DNA of 36,087 bases from the NCBI GenBank assembly GCA_014728215.1, contig WJLZ01000203.1, forward strand, positions 1 to 36,087. Direction: 5' to 3'. The stretch is from Chitinivibrionales bacterium (GTDB taxonomy: Bacteria; Fibrobacterota; Chitinivibrionia; Chitinivibrionales; WJKA01). How positions within the stretch are numbered: position 1 is the first letter of the stretch; the number at the start of each line of letters is the position of its first letter. This document shows, piece by piece, positions 32,737 through 36,087 of the stretch. The position numbers and the translations under genes were made by a program. The notes under the pieces are model-generated. The model worked only from the letters and a program-made list of their open reading frames with translations. It was not told where the DNA came from and did no database searches.

Positions 32737-33669
32737 ATGGAACTTATCAGATCATTAGAGAATTTTTCCTGTTCCGCAAGTGTCGCCGCGGTAGGCAATT
32801 TTGACGGTATCCATCGCGGGCACGGGATAATTATCGACGAAGTCGTTATGCGGGCACGGAAAAATAATGCCGCAAGTATCCTGGTGACCTTCGAACCCCA
32901 CACCCGGGCGGTGCTCAATCCCGATGGTGAACAGCCGATACTTACTACCCTCGAAGAAAAATGTGTTCTTGTCGAATCCAGGGAAATCGATTATCTTGTC
33001 AGTCTCTCCTTTGATTCATCGTTGCAGCATATGACCTATTCGGAATTTATCGATAAAATATTGAGCAGAAAATTAGGCCTCAAAGAACTGGTTATGGGTG
33101 AAGGGCATATGTTCGGGAAGGACAAGAAAGACAGCAATTCATTGCATCAATCAAGAGGCAGAATGCATTTTAGTACGTTTATTGTTCCCACTGCCGTGTT
33201 GGAGGGGAGTATGATTTCTTCCACCGAGATACGCAGAAAGATAATCGGAGGGAGGCTTTCTGAGGCCGTGTATCTGCTGGGGCATCCCTATCTGATACTC
33301 ACCAAACGCATTGGTGGAATACAACAGGGAAGAAAACAGGGGTATCCAACCTTGAATTTTGCCGGCGTAACACCTCCCAAGGTAACACCGCATACAGGGG
33401 TCTATGCAGGAAAAGTGCACTATAAAAATGCGACCTGGACCGGCGCTGTCTATTACGGTACCTGTCCGACATTTGCAACGAGAAAAGAACATTTTGAATT
33501 TCATTCATTCGATGCCATCACCGGAGAACCACCAGTTGGTGAAACCGCACGGTTATGGCTCTATGATTTTATCCGCCCCGACCACGCCTTCGCAACTGGT
33601 GGCCGGCTGACCGAACAAATTTCAAAGGATGTATCAACAATTAAAGAATTTTTCTTAAGGGAGAAATGA
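32737..33669 (+). CDS. ribF: Bifunctional riboflavin kinase / FAD synthetase
   Basis: Makes FMN and FAD from riboflavin. The N-terminal adenylyltransferase domain has [17 protein letters not shown] (about 17-33) and [12 protein letters not shown], then the SSTEIR motif in [11 protein letters not shown]. The C-terminal flavokinase domain has [16 protein letters not shown] and TGVYAG. Length 310 is standard. No Shine-Dalgarno is visible; the gene starts 9 bases after truB, so re-initiation is likely. It ends 1 base before the rpsO start codon. Confidence 0.95.
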   Translation: MELIRSLENFSCSASVAAVGNFDGIHRGHGIIIDEVVMRARKNNAASILVTFEPHTRAVLNPDGEQPILTTLEEKCVLVESREIDYLVSLSFDSSLQHMTYSEFIDKILSRKLGLKELVMGEGHMFGKDKKDSNSLHQSRGRMHFSTFIVPTAVLEGSMISSTEIRRKIIGGRLSEAVYLLGHPYLILTKRIGGIQQGRKQGYPTLNFAGVTPPKVTPHTGVYAGKVHYKNATWTGAVYYGTCPTFATRKEHFEFHSFDAITGEPPVGETARLWLYDFIRPDHAFATGGRLTEQISKDVSTIKEFFLREK

Positions 33670-33670
33670 G

Positions 33671-33940
33671 ATGACAATCACCAAAGAGAGAAAGAAAGAG
33701 CTCGTCAAAGAGTATGGTGAGAATGAAACCGATACCGGAAATACCGCTGTTCAGATTGCGATCCTCACCGAACGAATCAAAGAACTTACCGAGCATCTTA
33801 AAATTGAAAAAAAGGACCATCATACCCGCTACGGCCTTCTGAAATTAGTTGGTCAGCGGCGATCACTGCTGGACTACATGATCAAAAAAGACATTAGTGC
33901 CTATCGGAGCCTGATTAAAAAACTCGGTATCAGAAAATAA
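33671..33940 (+). CDS. rpsO: 30S ribosomal protein S15
   Basis: Primary 16S rRNA binding protein of the central domain, 89 residues as usual. Family features are complete: [20 protein letters not shown], the [16 protein letters not shown] block and [23 protein letters not shown] before the ATG supplies a good Shine-Dalgarno inside the end of ribF. It precedes pnp as in E. coli. Confidence 0.98.
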   Translation: MTITKERKKELVKEYGENETDTGNTAVQIAILTERIKELTEHLKIEKKDHHTRYGLLKLVGQRRSLLDYMIKKDISAYRSLIKKLGIRK

Positions 33941-33964
33941 CAATACTATACCGGTTCATGAGTC

Positions 33965-33979
33965 CCTGCACCGTGCAGG
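33965..33979 (+). other. Hairpin in the rpsO-pnp intergenic RNA
   Basis: CCTGCA, loop CCG, TGCAGG form a 6-bp stem without a T-run. In E. coli, RNase III cuts a hairpin in this position and PNPase represses its own messenger afterward. This hairpin is much shorter, so equivalence is only suggested by location. Confidence 0.35.
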
Positions 33980-34030
33980 TCGTAACCAACCATGGACCAT
34001 ACCCTTATTTTACACAGATTGGTAAATATT

Positions 34031-36087
34031 ATGACATACAAAAAATTTGAAACAGAAATTAACGGCCTTAAGGTCTCGCTGGAAACCGGTCGATTGGCAA
34101 AACAGGCTGGCGGCTCAACTGTTTTCCGTCTTGGCGACACCATGGTGTTGTCGACGGCATGTGCGGGTAACCCGCGTGAGGATATCAGTTTTTTTCCACT
34201 CTCGGTCGAATATATCGAAAAATCCTATGCTGCCGGAAAAATCCCCGGCGGATTTTTCAAACGGGAAGGCAAGCCGAGTGAAAAAGAGGTCCTCAGCGCC
34301 CGGCTGGTCGACCGTCCAATCCGTCCACTTTTCCCCGAGGGGTACAAAAACGAACTCCAGATTGTCAACACGGTCATTTCGGCCGATGAACAGTACGATG
34401 CCGATGTTCTTGCAATTACGGCAGCATCATGCGCGCTCTCACTTTCGGACATCCCCTTTTTAGGGCCCATTGCCGGGGTCAGAGTCGGTATGGTCGACGA
34501 CAAACTGAAAGTCTTTCCTACCCTGGCCGAAACAGAAGCCAGTCCCCTGGACCTGATCATCGCCGGTTCCGAGGATTCTATCGTCATGGTTGAAGGCGGC
34601 GCCTACGAAATTGCCGAAGAGACGATCATTGAAGCAATTCTTCTGGCCCACGAAGAAATCAAGAAATTGGTGGTGCTTCAAAAACAGCTTGTTGCCGAAG
34701 CCGGTAAGGCAAAAATCGAATTCGTTTCACCGGAACCGGACAAAGAGATTTTCGATGAAGTAGAAAAGCTTGTAAAAGACAGAATTCACGAAATCAGCTA
34801 TAACGGCAATAAACAGGAGCGATACAGCGGCCTCAAAGTGCTTCTTGACGAAGTAACTGCCGCCCTGGCCGAACGGTTTCCAGAACGGGAAAGCGAAATT
34901 GCCGAAGCATTTCATGAAATCGAAAAACAGGATATCCGGAAAACGATCCTCGAGAAGGGTGAACGGATCGGGGGACGGGATTGCGATACCATCCGAGACA
35001 TTACCTGCGATCTTGATGTTCTCCCCCGGGCCCACGGCTCCGCCCTCTTTACACGCGGTGAGACACAGGCACTGGTGGTCACCACCCTGGGAACCAAACT
35101 CGACGAGCAGCGGATCGACAATGTCCAGGAAGAATACAGCAAAACCTATATGCTTCACTACAACTTTCCGCCCTTCTCAGTTGGAGAAACCAAGCGCATG
35201 GGCCCGGTCAGCAGACGGGAAGTCGGCCACGGCCATCTCGCCGAACGGTCGCTCAATCCGATCCTGCCCAGTGAAAAGAGTTTCCCTTATACAATTCGCA
35301 TCGTCTCGGAGGTCCTCGAATCCAACGGCTCATCGTCGATGGCCACGGTCTGCGGCGGTTCCCTGGCCCTGATGGCCACCGGGGCCCCCTCAAAGGCACA
35401 TGTTGCCGGCGTGGCAATGGGACTGGTAAAAGAAGGCGACCAGGTGGCGATCCTCACCGACATTCTCGGCACCGAAGACCATCTCGGAGATATGGATTTC
35501 AAAGTTGCCGGTACCCGCGAAGGAATTACCGCTATCCAGATGGACATCAAGATCCACGGCATTACCGCCGACCTGATGAAAGAGGCTATGGAAAAAGCCC
35601 GTGTTGCCCGGCTGAAAATTATCGACATCATGGAAGACGCCATTTCCAAGGCCCGGACCGAACTTTCGGCCTTTGCCCCCCGGATCGCCACGATTTCGAT
35701 AGACAAAGATAAAATCCGCGATCTGATCGGCCCGGGTGGTAAAGTAATCAGAGAGATCCAGGAAGTCACCGGCGCAACAATCGCTGTGGAGGATGACGGG
35801 ACGGTCAATGTCTATACCGCCAACCAGAAACAGAAAGAAGCCGCCCTCACACGGATCAAAGCTGTCGCTTCCGATCCGGAAATCGGTGATACTTTCGATG
35901 CCGTGGTAAAAACAACCGTCGATTTCGGCGCCTTCGTCGAATATCTCCCCGGCAAAGAAGGCCTGGTTCATATTTCTGAAATGGAAAATCACCGGGTGGA
36001 AAAAGTCACCGACATCTGCAAGGTCGGCGACCCCATGAAAGTCAAAGTAGTCGGCTTCGACCGCTTCGGCAAAATCCGCCTGAGCAG
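34031..36087 (+). CDS. pnp: Polyribonucleotide nucleotidyltransferase (PNPase), 3' end cut by window
   Basis: Phosphorolytic 3'-5' exoribonuclease of RNA decay. The open frame starts at ATG 34031 and runs off the window after 685 codons; typical length is about 700-710. Two RNase PH domains (GKIPGGFFKREGKPSEKE and VDRPIRPLFPEGY in the first; HGSALFTRGETQALVV, NFPPFSVGE and GGSLALMATG in the second) flank the helical linker. A KH domain (DLIGPGGKVIREIQEVTGA) and most of an S1 domain (VDFGAFVEYLPGKEGLVHIS) follow. Only the last residues are missing. The Shine-Dalgarno is weak. Confidence 0.97.
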   Translation, partial: MTYKKFETEINGLKVSLETGRLAKQAGGSTVFRLGDTMVLSTACAGNPREDISFFPLSVEYIEKSYAAGKIPGGFFKREGKPSEKEVLSARLVDRPIRPLFPEGYKNELQIVNTVISADEQYDADVLAITAASCALSLSDIPFLGPIAGVRVGMVDDKLKVFPTLAETEASPLDLIIAGSEDSIVMVEGGAYEIAEETIIEAILLAHEEIKKLVVLQKQLVAEAGKAKIEFVSPEPDKEIFDEVEKLVKDRIHEISYNGNKQERYSGLKVLLDEVTAALAERFPERESEIAEAFHEIEKQDIRKTILEKGERIGGRDCDTIRDITCDLDVLPRAHGSALFTRGETQALVVTTLGTKLDEQRIDNVQEEYSKTYMLHYNFPPFSVGETKRMGPVSRREVGHGHLAERSLNPILPSEKSFPYTIRIVSEVLESNGSSSMATVCGGSLALMATGAPSKAHVAGVAMGLVKEGDQVAILTDILGTEDHLGDMDFKVAGTREGITAIQMDIKIHGITADLMKEAMEKARVARLKIIDIMEDAISKARTELSAFAPRIATISIDKDKIRDLIGPGGKVIREIQEVTGATIAVEDDGTVNVYTANQKQKEAALTRIKAVASDPEIGDTFDAVVKTTVDFGAFVEYLPGKEGLVHISEMENHRVEKVTDICKVGDPMKVKVVGFDRFGKIRLS

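Overview
The window comes from a diderm, Gram-negative-type bacterium. It carries type VI secretion sheath and tube genes, a short outer-membrane-barrel-like protein, Cys-lipidated lipoproteins and an exopolysaccharide (EPS) locus. Nothing read here fixes the phylum. Fibrobacterota/FCB-type or deltaproteobacterial-type genomes would fit the mix of EPS-associated MarR regulator, T6SS genes and dispersed short intergenic repeats, but that placement is a guess.

Left block (about 1-11260, almost all minus strand): surface polysaccharide synthesis. In transcription order it holds a cellulose-synthase-like GT2 membrane glycosyltransferase, a small MarR-type EPS regulator with its own promoter and a perfect inverted repeat on its start site, GDP-mannose 4,6-dehydratase, a GHMP kinase that closely resembles plant glucuronokinase, GalU, a UDP-glucuronate 4-epimerase-like enzyme, an NTase plus small-protein pair, a WbpE-like sugar aminotransferase, a MntA/HepT toxin-antitoxin pair and a Wzz-type chain-length protein. 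Many neighbours overlap by 4-14 bases. The kinase, GalU and epimerase together suggest a salvage route from free glucuronate to UDP-glucuronate and UDP-galacturonate. Spaces between genes hold short dispersed repeats and remnants of small genes. A second copy of the regulator's inverted repeat lies near the left edge, so the regulon probably continues leftward.

Middle block (11385-21065, minus strand): a three-gene unit (GH113-like lipoprotein, small barrel-like protein, recG), a partial T6SS cluster (tssA-tssB-tssC, then hcp with its own promoter and a CRP/FNR-type palindrome), and two unrecognised exported proteins.

Right block (21160-36087, mostly plus strand): housekeeping genes. murB, a single-span TPR-like protein, a convergent lipoprotein, a CCA-adding enzyme, then rimP-nusA-infB-rbfA-nrnA-truB-ribF-rpsO-pnp, with pnp cut by the window edge. 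A promoter-like sequence followed by a hairpin/T-run precedes rimP and may be an attenuator.

No tRNA, rRNA, CRISPR array, insertion sequence or phage gene was seen.
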